Assembly: GCF_018760365.1 (NCBI RefSeq)
Contig: NZ_JAHIAB010000001.1
Coordinates: 389,813 to 453,812, forward strand
Length of the DNA: 64,000 bases
Reading direction: 5' to 3'
From: Pseudooceanicola endophyticus
Lineage (GTDB): Bacteria > Pseudomonadota > Alphaproteobacteria > Rhodobacterales > Rhodobacteraceae
Each line of letters opens with the position of its first letter. Position 1 is the stretch's first letter. Below, in pieces: positions 28,283 to 37,425 of this stretch. The position numbers and the translations under genes are program-made. Under the pieces are notes generated by a model. That model saw only the letters and a program-made list of their open reading frames with translations. It ran no database searches and was not told the origin of the DNA.

Positions 28283-29445
28283 TGCCCGCGCCTCCGTGCG
28301 ATCAGGTCAAACAGGCCACCGATGCCCTTGGGGGCAAACAGCGTCACCAGCACGAAGCTGAGGCCCAGCAGCACCTGCCACCAGTCCACCCAGTTGACCG
28401 TGTAGACCCCGAGCGGGATCGAAGACACCAGCCCGCCGGTGAACCAGGTCGATACCAGGCTGACCACGGCAGCACCGATCACCGCGCCGTAAAGCCGCCC
28501 GCGCCCGCCGATCGCCACCCAGACCGCCAGGTAGATCGAGGCGATGGGCGCGATTTCCCCGGGATTGATGATGCCGGCCTGGGGATAGTAGAGCGCCCCG
28601 GCGACGGCGGCGATCACGGCGGTGAAGGTGAAGATGAACAGCTTGTAACCCTCGACCGAATAGCCGAGGAAGCGCACCCGGGCCTCATCATCGCGGATGC
28701 CGCGCACCACCGAGCCGAACTTGCCCGAGACCACCCAGGCGCAGAGGACGTAGCCAAGCGCCAGGGCCAGGGCCGCCCCCCAGAGGAACCAGACCGAGAC
28801 GAGATCCTGCGAGGCGCTGATCCCGGGCAGGTTCTGCAACCCCGAAAGGCCGTTGTTGCCCCGCAGCCCGCTTTCGTTCTGGAACAGGTAGAGCGAGAGC
28901 GCCAGCGTCATCGCCTGGGTCAGGATCGAAAGGTAAACCCCGGTGACGCGCGAGCGGAAGGCCAGCCAGCCGAAGACCAGCGCCAGCAGGCCCGGGATCA
29001 GCAGGACCAGGACCAGCTGCGCGGTCAGGCTGTGGGCGAAGATCCAGATCGCCGGAAAATCGGAGGCGCCGACGACCCCGAAGATCTGGCTGCCGATGGC
29101 ATCGCGGATCTCCTGGGGAGTGGGCGGAATGACGGCGTTGGAGAGGCTTTCCACCACGATCAGCTCTGTGCGGGCATACATCAGCCACATGCCGATCATG
29201 TAGCCGCCAAGCCCGAAGAAGGCGAAATGGCCAAGCGAGAGGATGCCGCAATAGCCCCAGACCAGATCCATGGCCAGCGCCACCAGGCAGAGGCAGAGCG
29301 TCTTGCCCAGCGTCTTGACGAAGGAGGTGGAGATCAGCCCGGAGCCGGTCGCCGGGGCCAGCATCGTCACCGCCAGAGTGAAGAGCGCGAGGCAGGCCAG
29401 GAAGACCAGGATCGAGGGGTTGCGGGCGAGGAAAGAGCGGCTCAT
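28279..29445 (-). CDS. urtC: Urea ABC transporter permease UrtC
   Basis: A 388-residue LivM-type permease with about ten membrane spans; WGYCGILSLGHFAFFGLGGYMIGMW near the N-terminus and the coupling-region EARVRFLGYSVEGYKLFIF are characteristic. It overlaps urtD by ATGA. It is separated from urtB by 152 bp that contains repeat copy D, an unusual insertion inside an operon. Confidence 0.93.
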   Translation of the reverse strand: MSRSFLARNPSILVFLACLALFTLAVTMLAPATGSGLISTSFVKTLGKTLCLCLVALAMDLVWGYCGILSLGHFAFFGLGGYMIGMWLMYARTELIVVESLSNAVIPPTPQEIRDAIGSQIFGVVGASDFPAIWIFAHSLTAQLVLVLLIPGLLALVFGWLAFRSRVTGVYLSILTQAMTLALSLYLFQNESGLRGNNGLSGLQNLPGISASQDLVSVWFLWGAALALALGYVLCAWVVSGKFGSVVRGIRDDEARVRFLGYSVEGYKLFIFTFTAVIAAVAGALYYPQAGIINPGEIAPIASIYLAVWVAIGGRGRLYGAVIGAAVVSLVSTWFTGGLVSSIPLGVYTVNWVDWWQVLLGLSFVLVTLFAPKGIGGLFDLIARRRGQ

Positions 29446-29472
29446 GGCGTGGCGCCTTCGGAAGGGGCGGCA

Positions 29473-29536
29473 GGGGGCTCTGCCCCCATCGCGCCGGGGC
29501 GCGATTCCCCCGAGGTATTTTCAACAAGAAAATGAA
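29473..29536 (+). repeat. Intergenic hairpin repeat, copy D (inside the urt operon)
   Basis: Plus strand: GGGGGCTCTGCCCCC, palindrome ATCGCGCCGGGGCGCGAT, TCCCCCGAGGTATTT, then TCAACAAGAAAATGAA. It sits between urtB and urtC, on the strand opposite to transcription, and could modulate expression of urtCDE. Confidence 0.75.
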
Positions 29537-29597
29537 CCGGGGTCCGGGGCGGCGGGCGGCGGTCGAGATTGGCGGGGTGGCCCCTGGCGATCATGGC

Positions 29598-31559
29598 TCA
29601 GTCTCCTGCGGCGCGGCCCTTGAGGGCGATGATGCCCCGGGGGCGGAACTGGATGAAGATGATGATGAAGATGATCATGTAGGTCTGGGCCGCGAGCGTG
29701 TTCGAGGGGTTGAACCATTCGATCCCCTTCTGGAGCACGCCGATCATCCCGGCGCCCAGCAGCGCGCCCCAGATGTTGCCGACGCCGCCGACCACCACGG
29801 TCATGAAGCTTTGCACGATGTATTGCTGGCCGATCTCGGAGGTGACCTGGGCGTAGAGGCCGATGGCGACACCGGCGATGCCGGCGATGCCGGATCCGAG
29901 GCCGAAGGTCAGCATGTTCACCCGGTCCGGGTTGATCCCCATGGAGGCGGCCATCTTCGGGTTCTGGGTGACCGCGCGGGTCTCGAGGCCGAGGCGGGTG
30001 TGCTTCATCAGGAAGAGGAAGAAGACCAGGAAGATCAGCGCCAGAGCGAAGATCGCGATGCGGATGTAGGAGATGCCGACGATGTCGTTCAGCACCCAGG
30101 AGCCGTCGAGCCAGGCCGGAGAGGTCAGCGGGCGGGCCTGGGTGCCGAAGATGTTCTTGGCGATCTGCTGGAGCGCGATGGAGATGCCGAAAGTCGCCAG
30201 CAGGGTTTCCAGCGGTCGGGAATAGAGGTGGCGGATCACCAGCCGCTCCATCGCGACGCCGGCGGCGAAGGTGACCAGGAAGGCCAGCGGGATCGCCACC
30301 AGAATGGAGACCGTGTAGTTCGGGATCAGCTGCTGGACCACGTAGCCCGTGTAGGCGCCCATCATGATGAATTCGCCATGGGCCATGTTGATGACCCCCA
30401 TGACGCCAAAGGTGATCGCCAGGCCGATGGCGGCGAGGAAGTAGATCGACCCCAGCGACAGCGCATCAAGCGCCAGGTCGAGCGCCTGGTTCAGCCCGAC
30501 CATCAGGGTGGTCCGGGTCAGCGCCGCACGGGCGGCATCGGTGACGGCGGGGTCGGCTTCGGCGTACTGGTCCCAGAAGACATGGGTGGAGAGCGCCTGA
30601 TCGACCTCGGCCTCGGTCGCCGCCGGAGGGGCCTGGCCGGCCTGCACCAGCGCCGCATAGGCACGGTCGCGGGCCGCCGGATCGGCAAGCTGGTGCAGCG
30701 GCACGCCGCCCACCGCGCCGTCCTCCACATGGGCAGAGAGCGTGGTGCGGGCGGCCTCCGCCGTCAGGCGGGGCGGTGCCAGCCCTGCGGCGACCAGCAT
30801 GTCATAGGCGGTCGCGCGCGGCAGGGCGTCGGAGCCGGGCTTCAGCGTGGCGGCGACATTGACGGTTTGCGGGACCACGGTGCCGGCATGGCGGCTGGTG
30901 GCGACCAGCGGGTTCAGCGCGGCGCGGGCATCGACGCCGGTGTCGCCGGCAAGACTGTCGATGGCAGCGACGCGCATGGCGCTTTCGGTGCCGAAGCGGA
31001 TCGTCAGCAGGGTCAGCAGGCGCTCCTTGCGGGCGCGGATCGCGGGGTCGGGCTCATCTGGGATCGCGGCCTTGAGCGGCGCAAGATGGCCTGCCTCTGC
31101 GGCGCGGTCGATGGCGTCAAGGGCGGCGACGCGGATCGCGGGATCGGGATCGGACAGCTGGAAGCGCACCAGCGCGGCGCCGATCAGCGCCCGGATGCCG
31201 GAGTTCGGCTTCAGCTGTTCGATGGCGTCCTTGTCGACGGTCGCGACCTCGGCCCCGGTGTCGAAGTCGATCAGCGCATATTGCCCGCCCTTCACCTTTT
31301 GCGCCCTGAAGAACTGGCCATCGGAGAGGCGCTGCCACATGTCGCGCTCCGCCCAGGTGCTCAGGACCAGGGGGGCCTGCGGCAGGCCCGATCCGGCAAT
31401 CGCGTCGATCGCGGGCTGGATGGTGCGGCGCGAACTTTCGGTGATCAGCGCGGCATTGGCCTGAAGCAGGGGCTGGATGGAAGCATCCTGCGCACCGGCC
31501 CCGGGGGCCATGCCCAGCGACAGCACCAGGCAGAGGGTCGCGAAAAGGCGTTTCAACAT
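29598..31559 (-). CDS. urtB: Urea ABC transporter permease UrtB
   Basis: The 653-residue protein has a signal peptide (LFATLCLVLSLGMAPGAGA), a periplasmic N-terminal region of about 330 residues with helical repeats, then a LivH-type permease domain (LGSIYFLAAIGLAITFGVMG, INMAHGEFIMMGAYTGY, and EMETRAVTQN-like GLETRAVTQNPKMA). The long N-terminal region is normal for proteobacterial UrtB. The start at 31559 is at MLKRLFATL; the open frame upstream is not conserved. It follows the hairpin after urtA. Confidence 0.92.
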   Translation of the reverse strand: MLKRLFATLCLVLSLGMAPGAGAQDASIQPLLQANAALITESSRRTIQPAIDAIAGSGLPQAPLVLSTWAERDMWQRLSDGQFFRAQKVKGGQYALIDFDTGAEVATVDKDAIEQLKPNSGIRALIGAALVRFQLSDPDPAIRVAALDAIDRAAEAGHLAPLKAAIPDEPDPAIRARKERLLTLLTIRFGTESAMRVAAIDSLAGDTGVDARAALNPLVATSRHAGTVVPQTVNVAATLKPGSDALPRATAYDMLVAAGLAPPRLTAEAARTTLSAHVEDGAVGGVPLHQLADPAARDRAYAALVQAGQAPPAATEAEVDQALSTHVFWDQYAEADPAVTDAARAALTRTTLMVGLNQALDLALDALSLGSIYFLAAIGLAITFGVMGVINMAHGEFIMMGAYTGYVVQQLIPNYTVSILVAIPLAFLVTFAAGVAMERLVIRHLYSRPLETLLATFGISIALQQIAKNIFGTQARPLTSPAWLDGSWVLNDIVGISYIRIAIFALALIFLVFFLFLMKHTRLGLETRAVTQNPKMAASMGINPDRVNMLTFGLGSGIAGIAGVAIGLYAQVTSEIGQQYIVQSFMTVVVGGVGNIWGALLGAGMIGVLQKGIEWFNPSNTLAAQTYMIIFIIIFIQFRPRGIIALKGRAAGD

Positions 31560-31669
31560 GGAATCCTGCGGAGGGAAAAGGGAGCCGTCATCGAAAGGGA
31601 GAAGCCATCGAAAGGGACCGGGGCCGCAGCGCAGAGCCACCGCGCGGACTGCCCCGGCCGGGACCGGGC

Positions 31670-31701
31670 GCCCCCGCGCGGCTGGAGGTCCGCGCGGGGG
31701 C
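31670..31701 (-). terminator. Hairpin between urtA and urtB
   Basis: GCCCCCGCGCGG and CCGCGCGGGGGC form a perfect 12-bp stem with an 8-base loop, 10 bp after the urtA stop. No T-run follows. Such a structure is expected to stabilise the 3' end of the abundant binding-protein mRNA or attenuate transcription into urtBCDE. Two direct repeats ATCGAAAGGGA (near 31592 and 31609) lie further downstream. Confidence 0.6.
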
Positions 31702-31711
31702 CGTCATCCGG

Positions 31712-32995
31712 TCAGTAGTTCGACTTCTTCTGCACGCAGGTCTCGGTCTGCGTGTTGTACATGCCGCAGTCGAGCCCCGGCCAGTCGGACTTCAGCACCG
31801 CGGAGTCCGGCAGGTAGTCCGTCCAGGCATCGCCCGGCACCGGATCGGTTTCCGAGATGATGTCGAACTGGCCATCCGCCATGATCTCTCCGATCAGCAC
31901 CGGCTTGGTCAGGTGGTGGTTGGGCAGCATCTCGGCGGTGCCGCCGGTCAGGTTGGGGAACTTCTGGCCGACCATGGTCTTGATGACCGTGTCCACATCG
32001 GTGGTCTTGGCCTCTTCGACCGCGTTCACCCACATGTTGAAGCCGATGTAGGTGGCCTCCATCGGGTCGTTGGTCACCCGGTCCTCGCCCATACGGGCCT
32101 TCCATTCCTTGATGAAGGCGGCGTTTTCCGGCGTGTCGGCGCTTTCGAAGTAGTTCCAGGCCGCCAGGTGGCCGACAAGGTTGGAGGTGTCGAGGCCCGA
32201 AAGCTCCTCTTCGCCGACCGAGAAGGCGACGACGGGGATGTCATCGGCCGAAACGCCCTGCGCCGCCAGTTCCTTGTAGAAGCCGATGTTGGCATCGCCG
32301 TTGATGGTCGAGATCACGCCGACCTTCTTGCCATCCGCGCCAAGCGCCTTCACGTCCGAGACGATCTTGGACCAGTCGGAATGGCCGAAGGGGGTGTAGT
32401 TGACGAAGATGTCCTCGGCCGGGATGCCCTTGTCCTTCAGATAGGCCTCAAGGATGTTGTTGGTGGTGCGGGGATAGACGTAGTCGGTCCCCAGCAGGGC
32501 GAATTTCTCGACCCCGAGTTCGTCGAGGAAGTAATCGGTGGCCGGGATCGCCTGCTGGTTCGGCGCGGCGCCGGTGTAGAACACGTTGTAGGAGCTCTCC
32601 TCGCCCTCGTACTGCACCGGGTAGAAAAGCAGGCCGTTCAGTTCCTCGATCACCGGCAGCACCGATTTGCGCGACACCGAGGTCCAGCAGCCGAAGATCA
32701 CGTCCACCTTCGACACGGTCAGCAGCTCGCGCGCCTTTTCCGCGAACAGCGGCCAGTCCGAGGCCGGATCGACCACGACCGCTTCCAGCATCTTGCCGTT
32801 GACGCCGCCCTTGGCGTTCTGCTCGTCGATCAGCATCAGGACGGTGTCCTTCAGCGTCGTTTCCGAGATCGCCATGGTGCCCGACAGCGAATGCAGCACG
32901 CCCACCTTGATGGTGTCGTCCGCGGCCCAGGCGGCCCCCGAAAACATCAGCGTGGCCGCGCCGGCGCCAAGCACCTTGTTCAGAAATTGCGACAT
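31712..32995 (-). CDS. urtA: Urea ABC transporter substrate-binding protein UrtA
   Basis: The 427-residue periplasmic protein binds urea. It has a signal peptide ending GAAWA, the start DDTIKVGVLHSLSGTMAISE, and UrtA-specific blocks FGCWTSVSRKSVLPV and LFYPVQYEGEE. It leads the urtABCDE operon; GAGGGA lies ten bases before the ATG. Urease genes, often adjacent, are not present within this window. Confidence 0.95.
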   Translation of the reverse strand: MSQFLNKVLGAGAATLMFSGAAWAADDTIKVGVLHSLSGTMAISETTLKDTVLMLIDEQNAKGGVNGKMLEAVVVDPASDWPLFAEKARELLTVSKVDVIFGCWTSVSRKSVLPVIEELNGLLFYPVQYEGEESSYNVFYTGAAPNQQAIPATDYFLDELGVEKFALLGTDYVYPRTTNNILEAYLKDKGIPAEDIFVNYTPFGHSDWSKIVSDVKALGADGKKVGVISTINGDANIGFYKELAAQGVSADDIPVVAFSVGEEELSGLDTSNLVGHLAAWNYFESADTPENAAFIKEWKARMGEDRVTNDPMEATYIGFNMWVNAVEEAKTTDVDTVIKTMVGQKFPNLTGGTAEMLPNHHLTKPVLIGEIMADGQFDIISETDPVPGDAWTDYLPDSAVLKSDWPGLDCGMYNTQTETCVQKKSNY

Positions 32996-33450
32996 TGGAT
33001 GGTGTATCCCTCAGATGTCGCTGCCTCGAGAGATCGTGAAGAACCGGGCTCTTTACAGGCCCGTTCCCCTCCCCGACTGTCTTCCCCAGCAGCTTCTCAG
33101 TTGCGTTTCGTGCGGTGGCGACCGAACCGCCAGATTGGAGCCGCCGCACGTTCTCCCTCATGCCCCGGTTGACCCGGGTGCACCCTAGTTAAGGCGTTTT
33201 GCGAAACGCCGTCGCCGGCACAGGGTGACGCAGGGTCATATTTTCGAAACAACCGGGGGTGGCTGCCGGTATACAGGGCAGTTGACGTCAGGGTTGCACA
33301 ACTCTTGGGCGAAAAAAGAACACGTTTCCGTGTCCGGCCCCGGCCATGGGGAAACCGACGGCAACCTGATGGGTGCCGCTCCGCGAAACAGCGTGTTTCG
33401 ATAAAACTGCTTTCAGAACAGAGTGTTGGGAATGGGATCCCCGGGCGCCC
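32996..33450. other. Gene-free stretch upstream of urtA and after the Anbu operon
   Basis: About 455 bp without a credible gene. It should hold the urtA promoter and leader. Hairpins are GGCGTTT-TGCG-AAACGCC (33193-33210) and CGAAACA-GCG-TGTTTCG (33384-33400); the second, 50 bp after the Anbu stop, may end that operon although no T-run follows. No clear sigma-54 -24/-12 element was found by eye. Confidence 0.5.
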
Positions 33451-34200
33451 TCAGTCCTGCTGTTCCGGGAATCGGAAATCCGGCAGGTTGGTGAAGGCCT
33501 CGCGCAGCGCCACGCCCCAGCCCGAGGAGATCTCCTGGAAATAGGCGTCTTCGGCGTGGATGCGCCCGGTGCGGCCCAGCTTCAGGCTGTCGGCGTCGTA
33601 GATGTGAAAATCCAGCGGCAGCGCGACCGAGAGGTTGGCCTTGATCGTCGAATCGAAGGACACCAGCAGCAGCTTCATCGCCTCTTCAAAGCTCATCGCC
33701 GGATCATAGGCGCGCACCAGGATCGGGCGGCCATACTTGGTCTCGCCGATCTGGAAATAGGGGGTGTCGTCGCTGGCCTCGATGAAATTGCCTTCCGGGT
33801 AGATCAGGAACAGGCGCGGCGCGCCGCCCTTGATCTGTCCACCCAGCAGGATCGTGGCGTTGAAGGCGGAACTGGCCTTCTGGCCGCCGTCGCCATCATG
33901 ACGCGCGATGACCTCGCGCAGGGTCTGGCCGACCAGCTGCGCGACCTGGAACATGGTCGGCAGGTGTTCGATGTCGGGGCTGCGCTGCTCGGGCGACTTG
34001 GAGCGTTCCTGCAGCAGGCTGACCACGGCCTGGGTCGTGGCCAGGTTGCCGGCGGTCATCAGCGTGATGCAGCGTTCGCCCGGCGCCTCGAAATGGGCCA
34101 TCTTGCGGAACGTGGAGATGTTGTCGACGCCCGCGTTGGTGCGGGTGTCGGACATGAAGACGATGCCGCGGTCCAGCTGCATCCCCACACAATAGGTCAT
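33451..34200 (-). CDS. Anbu proteasome-like peptidase
   Basis: The 249-residue protein is an Anbu (ancestral beta subunit) member of the Ntn-hydrolase superfamily. After Met removal the catalytic Thr1 is in TYCVGM, Asp17 is in MSDTRTNAGVD and the conserved Lys is in STFRKM (about 32). The family forms helical or ring assemblies; physiological substrates are unknown. It is the last gene of a four-gene operon with transglutaminase, alpha-E and circularly permuted ATP-grasp proteins, the standard Anbu context, proposed to handle an unknown peptide or peptide-amide modification. Confidence 0.92.
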   Translation of the reverse strand: MTYCVGMQLDRGIVFMSDTRTNAGVDNISTFRKMAHFEAPGERCITLMTAGNLATTQAVVSLLQERSKSPEQRSPDIEHLPTMFQVAQLVGQTLREVIARHDGDGGQKASSAFNATILLGGQIKGGAPRLFLIYPEGNFIEASDDTPYFQIGETKYGRPILVRAYDPAMSFEEAMKLLLVSFDSTIKANLSVALPLDFHIYDADSLKLGRTGRIHAEDAYFQEISSGWGVALREAFTNLPDFRFPEQQD

Positions 34201-34248
34201 CCTGATCGCGCTCCGTATAGACTCGTCCCGGTTTCGGACCGCGGCAGT

Positions 34249-35052
34249 CTATTGCTGAACTTGCAGGGAAACGCAAAGCTCTTCTTGGGCATCGCCCTGG
34301 CGCAGCCCGTGGACCGGCGCGGCTTCCGCGTAGTCACGTCCCAGGGCCACCCGCACGTAGCGGTCATCGGGGCAGACGGCATTGGCCACGTCAAAGCCCA
34401 CCCAGCCCAGACCGGCGATCCAGACCTCGGCCCAGCCATGGCTGGCCTCCTGGTCGATGGTGCCGTCCAGCAGCAGGTAGCCCGAGACGTAGCGCGCCGG
34501 CATCCCCAGGTGACGGGCGGCGGCGATCATCACCTGCGCCTGGTCCTGGCATACCCCCTGCCCGGCCTGCGCGGCCTCCTCGGCAGTGGTCGCGGCATGG
34601 GTCGTGCCCTTGGTGTAGGTCACCGCCTCGGCGACGGCCTCCGACAGCTTGTGGACAGTGCCGAGCGGATTGGCCTCCACCTCCTTCTTCAGCCCCGAGG
34701 CCAGCTTGCGGATCATCGGGCCGACCGTGGTGGCCGGAGTCGGCGCCCGGTAGAGCCAGAGCGGCGCCAGCCCCTCTCCGGGACCGATCACGCCGTTGAG
34801 GTTCTCGGTCTCGATCTCCCCCTGCGAGGTGATCTCGAGGGTTTCGGCCCCGTCATCCATCTGCACCAGCTGTACCGCGTTGCGGAACTGGTCGTGATAG
34901 GAGACCTGGACCGTGCCGCCGGTGATGGAACTGGTCCAGTCCAGCACCGTCTGGCCCCTGCAGCTGCGCGGCGTCAGCCGCAGCTGCAGCAGCGCATACT
35001 GCACCGCACGGTCATAGCTGTAGGTGGTCTTGTGAGTGATCTTCAGCCGCAT
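34249..35052 (-). CDS. Transglutaminase-like cysteine peptidase (Anbu-associated)
   Basis: The 267-residue protein has the N-terminal bacterial transglutaminase domain (MRLKITHKTTYSYDRAVQYA, QLRLTPRS) and the catalytic core with Cys in GVCQDQAQVMIAAAR, His in SHGWAEVWI and Asp in FDVAN. These proteins are expected to cleave or form amide bonds. It lies 48 bp before Anbu and four bases after the alpha-E gene. Confidence 0.92.
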   Translation of the reverse strand: MRLKITHKTTYSYDRAVQYALLQLRLTPRSCRGQTVLDWTSSITGGTVQVSYHDQFRNAVQLVQMDDGAETLEITSQGEIETENLNGVIGPGEGLAPLWLYRAPTPATTVGPMIRKLASGLKKEVEANPLGTVHKLSEAVAEAVTYTKGTTHAATTAEEAAQAGQGVCQDQAQVMIAAARHLGMPARYVSGYLLLDGTIDQEASHGWAEVWIAGLGWVGFDVANAVCPDDRYVRVALGRDYAEAAPVHGLRQGDAQEELCVSLQVQQ

Positions 35053-35056
35053 GCCC

Positions 35057-35992
35057 TTACCCGTAGAACCGGAAATCTTCCTGGATCTGCGCGGCCAGAC
35101 GGCCGGTATCGCCGATCGCGCATTTGAGGAACTCGTGCAGGCCCTCGTCGAAGATCTCGTCTATGTTGCGCCCGGTCAGGCGGGCATTGATCTGCTCGGC
35201 CAGGGTCACGCAGGGCAGCGTGTCGCCCTCGCCCAGGAACGAGAGGTTGCCGACGATCTTGGCGTAGCAGAACGCCAGGCTGCGCGGCATCCTCTTGTCG
35301 AGGATCAGGAAATCCGCGATCGACTTCGGCGTCGCGTCGCCCTCGTTCAGCCAGCGGAAGCTGCGGAAGGCCGAGACCGAGCGCAGGATGGTTTCCCACT
35401 GCATGTTGTCCATCGAGGAGCCGACATAGGCCGCCGAGGGCAGCAGGACGTAGTATTTCACGTCGAGGATGCGCGCGGTGTTGTCGGCCCGTTCGGTGAA
35501 GGTGCCCAGGCGGCAGAAATCGAAGATGTCGTTCCTGAGCATGGTGCCGTGCAGCGCGCCGCGCACCAGGCTGGAATGCTGCCGGATGGAGCGGATCACC
35601 TGCGCCAGGTTCTTCACGGAAACCGGGCGCTTCAGCTCTTCCTTCAGGGTCATCCAGGCTTCGTTGACCGCTTCCCAGACCTCCGAGGACAGCGCGGTGC
35701 GCACCATCCGCGCGTTCGAGCGCGCCGCCTCGATGCACGAAAGCACCGAGGACGGGTTGTCGAGATCCCGCAGCAGGTAGTTCGTCACGTTCGCCTGGTC
35801 GAAGGTGTCGAATTTCTCAAGATAGGCAGAGCGGACCCCTGCCGTGGTGGCGATGCTTTCCCATTCGCTCTCGTTGACCTGGCCGCCGGTCAGGGCGATC
35901 CGCAGCCCGGTTTCCAGCAGGCGTGCGGTGTTTTCACTGCGCTCAAGATAGCGGAACATCCAGAAGAGTCCGCCAGCCGTCCTTCCAAGCAT
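35057..35992 (-). CDS. Alpha-E domain protein (DUF403)
   Basis: The 311-residue, almost all-helical protein has the MLGRTAGGLFWMFRYLERSE N-terminus typical of alpha-E proteins, with repeated conserved Arg/Glu (FRYLERSENTAR, TFTERADNTARIL). Function is unknown; it always travels with the ATP-grasp and transglutaminase partners. It starts five bases after the ATP-grasp stop. Confidence 0.92.
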   Translation of the reverse strand: MLGRTAGGLFWMFRYLERSENTARLLETGLRIALTGGQVNESEWESIATTAGVRSAYLEKFDTFDQANVTNYLLRDLDNPSSVLSCIEAARSNARMVRTALSSEVWEAVNEAWMTLKEELKRPVSVKNLAQVIRSIRQHSSLVRGALHGTMLRNDIFDFCRLGTFTERADNTARILDVKYYVLLPSAAYVGSSMDNMQWETILRSVSAFRSFRWLNEGDATPKSIADFLILDKRMPRSLAFCYAKIVGNLSFLGEGDTLPCVTLAEQINARLTGRNIDEIFDEGLHEFLKCAIGDTGRLAAQIQEDFRFYG

Positions 35993-35997
35993 ATTCG

Positions 35998-37425
35998 TCA
36001 GTCTCCCAGAACCCAGGTATCTTTCGTGCCGCCCCCCTGGGAGGAGTTCACGACCAGCGAGCCCTCCTTCAGGGCCACGCGGGTCAGGCCGCCCGCCGTG
36101 ATATGCACCCGGTTCGGGCTGACCAGCACGAAGGGCCGCAGATCGACATGGCGCGGCGCCAGCCCCTTCTTCGTCATGATCGGCACCGTCGAGAGCGCCA
36201 GCGTCGGCTGCGCGACATAGTTCGCAGGCTTCGCCATCAGCTTTTCGCGGAAGGTGGCCAGCTCTTTCTTCGAGGCCGCAGGCCCCACCAGCATCCCGTA
36301 GCCGCCCGAGCCGTGCACCTCTTTCACCACCAGTTCCGAAAGGTGATCAAGGACGTAGGACAGGCTCTCGGCCTCGGAACAGCGCCAGGTCGGCACGTTC
36401 TGCAGGATCGCCTTCTCGCCGGTGTAGAATTCGACGATATCGGGCATGTAGGAATACAGCGCCTTGTCGTCGGCGATGCCGGTGCCGGGCGCATTGGCGA
36501 TGGTGATGTTGCCGGCGCGGTAGACATCCATGATCCCCGGCACGCCCAGCATGCTTTCGGGATTGAAGGTCAGCGGGTCCAGGTAGGCGTCATCGACCCG
36601 GCGATAGACCACGTCGATGGGCTTGTAGCCCTTGGTGGTGCGCATCTGCACCTTGCCGTCCACGACCTTCAGATCGCCCGCCTCGACCAGCTCCGCGCCC
36701 ATCTGGTCGGCAAGGAAGCTGTGTTCGAAATAGGCCGAGTTGTGGATGCCCGGCGTCAGCACCGCGACGCGCGGCTTCACCCCGTCGAAGTTCGGCGGCG
36801 CACATTCCGACAGCGAGCGGCGCAGTTCGGCCGGGTAGGACGAGACCGGGCGCACCTTCATCTGGGTGAACAGCTCGGGGAACATGTGCAGCATCGTCTC
36901 GCGGTTCTCCAGCATGTAGGAGACGCCGGAGGGCGTGCGGGCATTGTCCTCAAGGACGTAGAATTCGTTCTCGCCGGTGCGCACAAGGTCGGTGCCGACG
37001 ATATGGGTATAGACGCCGCCCGGCGGCATCATCCCGATCATCTGCGGCAGGAAGGCCTCGTTCTGGGCAATGATGTGTTCCGGCAGGCGCCCGGCCTTCA
37101 GGATTTCCTGCTTGTTGTAGATGTCGGCCAGGAAGGCGTTCAGAGCGCGCACCCGCTGCTCGATCCCCTTTTCAAGCTGGCGCCATTCGTTCGCGGCGAT
37201 GATCCGCGGCACGATGTCGAAGGGGATCAGGCGTTCCTGCGCATCCTTCTGGCCGTAGACGTTGAAGGTGATCCCGATGCGGCGGAAGAAGGCTTCGGCC
37301 TCGGCGGATTTCTTGAGAAGCGCCTTGGGATCTTCACCGGAGAACCAGTCGGCATATCCGGAATAGGGATGCCGGGGATCTCCGCCCTCCAGCGTCATTT
37401 CGTCGAAAAATCTTCGATCTGTCAT
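35998..37425 (-). CDS. Circularly permuted ATP-grasp protein (DUF404/DUF407)
   Basis: The 475-residue protein opens the Anbu operon. It carries EFYVLEDNARTPSGVSYMLENR, VAVLTPGIHNSAYFEH, the ANAPGTGIADDKALYSYMP segment and VVKEVHGSGGYGMLVGP nucleotide-binding loop of the circularly permuted ATP-grasp family, predicted to ligate amino groups to carboxylates in a peptide. The start at 37425 (MTDRRFFDEM) has AGAGGGTGG upstream; the frame is open for 40 more codons but they are not conserved. A strong hairpin (37487-37517) lies in its leader. Confidence 0.92.
   Translation of the reverse strand: MTDRRFFDEMTLEGGDPRHPYSGYADWFSGEDPKALLKKSAEAEAFFRRIGITFNVYGQKDAQERLIPFDIVPRIIAANEWRQLEKGIEQRVRALNAFLADIYNKQEILKAGRLPEHIIAQNEAFLPQMIGMMPPGGVYTHIVGTDLVRTGENEFYVLEDNARTPSGVSYMLENRETMLHMFPELFTQMKVRPVSSYPAELRRSLSECAPPNFDGVKPRVAVLTPGIHNSAYFEHSFLADQMGAELVEAGDLKVVDGKVQMRTTKGYKPIDVVYRRVDDAYLDPLTFNPESMLGVPGIMDVYRAGNITIANAPGTGIADDKALYSYMPDIVEFYTGEKAILQNVPTWRCSEAESLSYVLDHLSELVVKEVHGSGGYGMLVGPAASKKELATFREKLMAKPANYVAQPTLALSTVPIMTKKGLAPRHVDLRPFVLVSPNRVHITAGGLTRVALKEGSLVVNSSQGGGTKDTWVLGD

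Noticed and set aside
32996-33300. Sigma-54 promoter with NtrC sites for urtA
   Set aside because: Nitrogen control would be expected, but no TGGCAC-N5-TTGCA-like element was found by eye on the minus strand.
26843-33450. Urease gene cluster next to urtABCDE
   Set aside because: The neighbours are a FUSC protein and the Anbu operon; no ureA-G sequence is present in the window.
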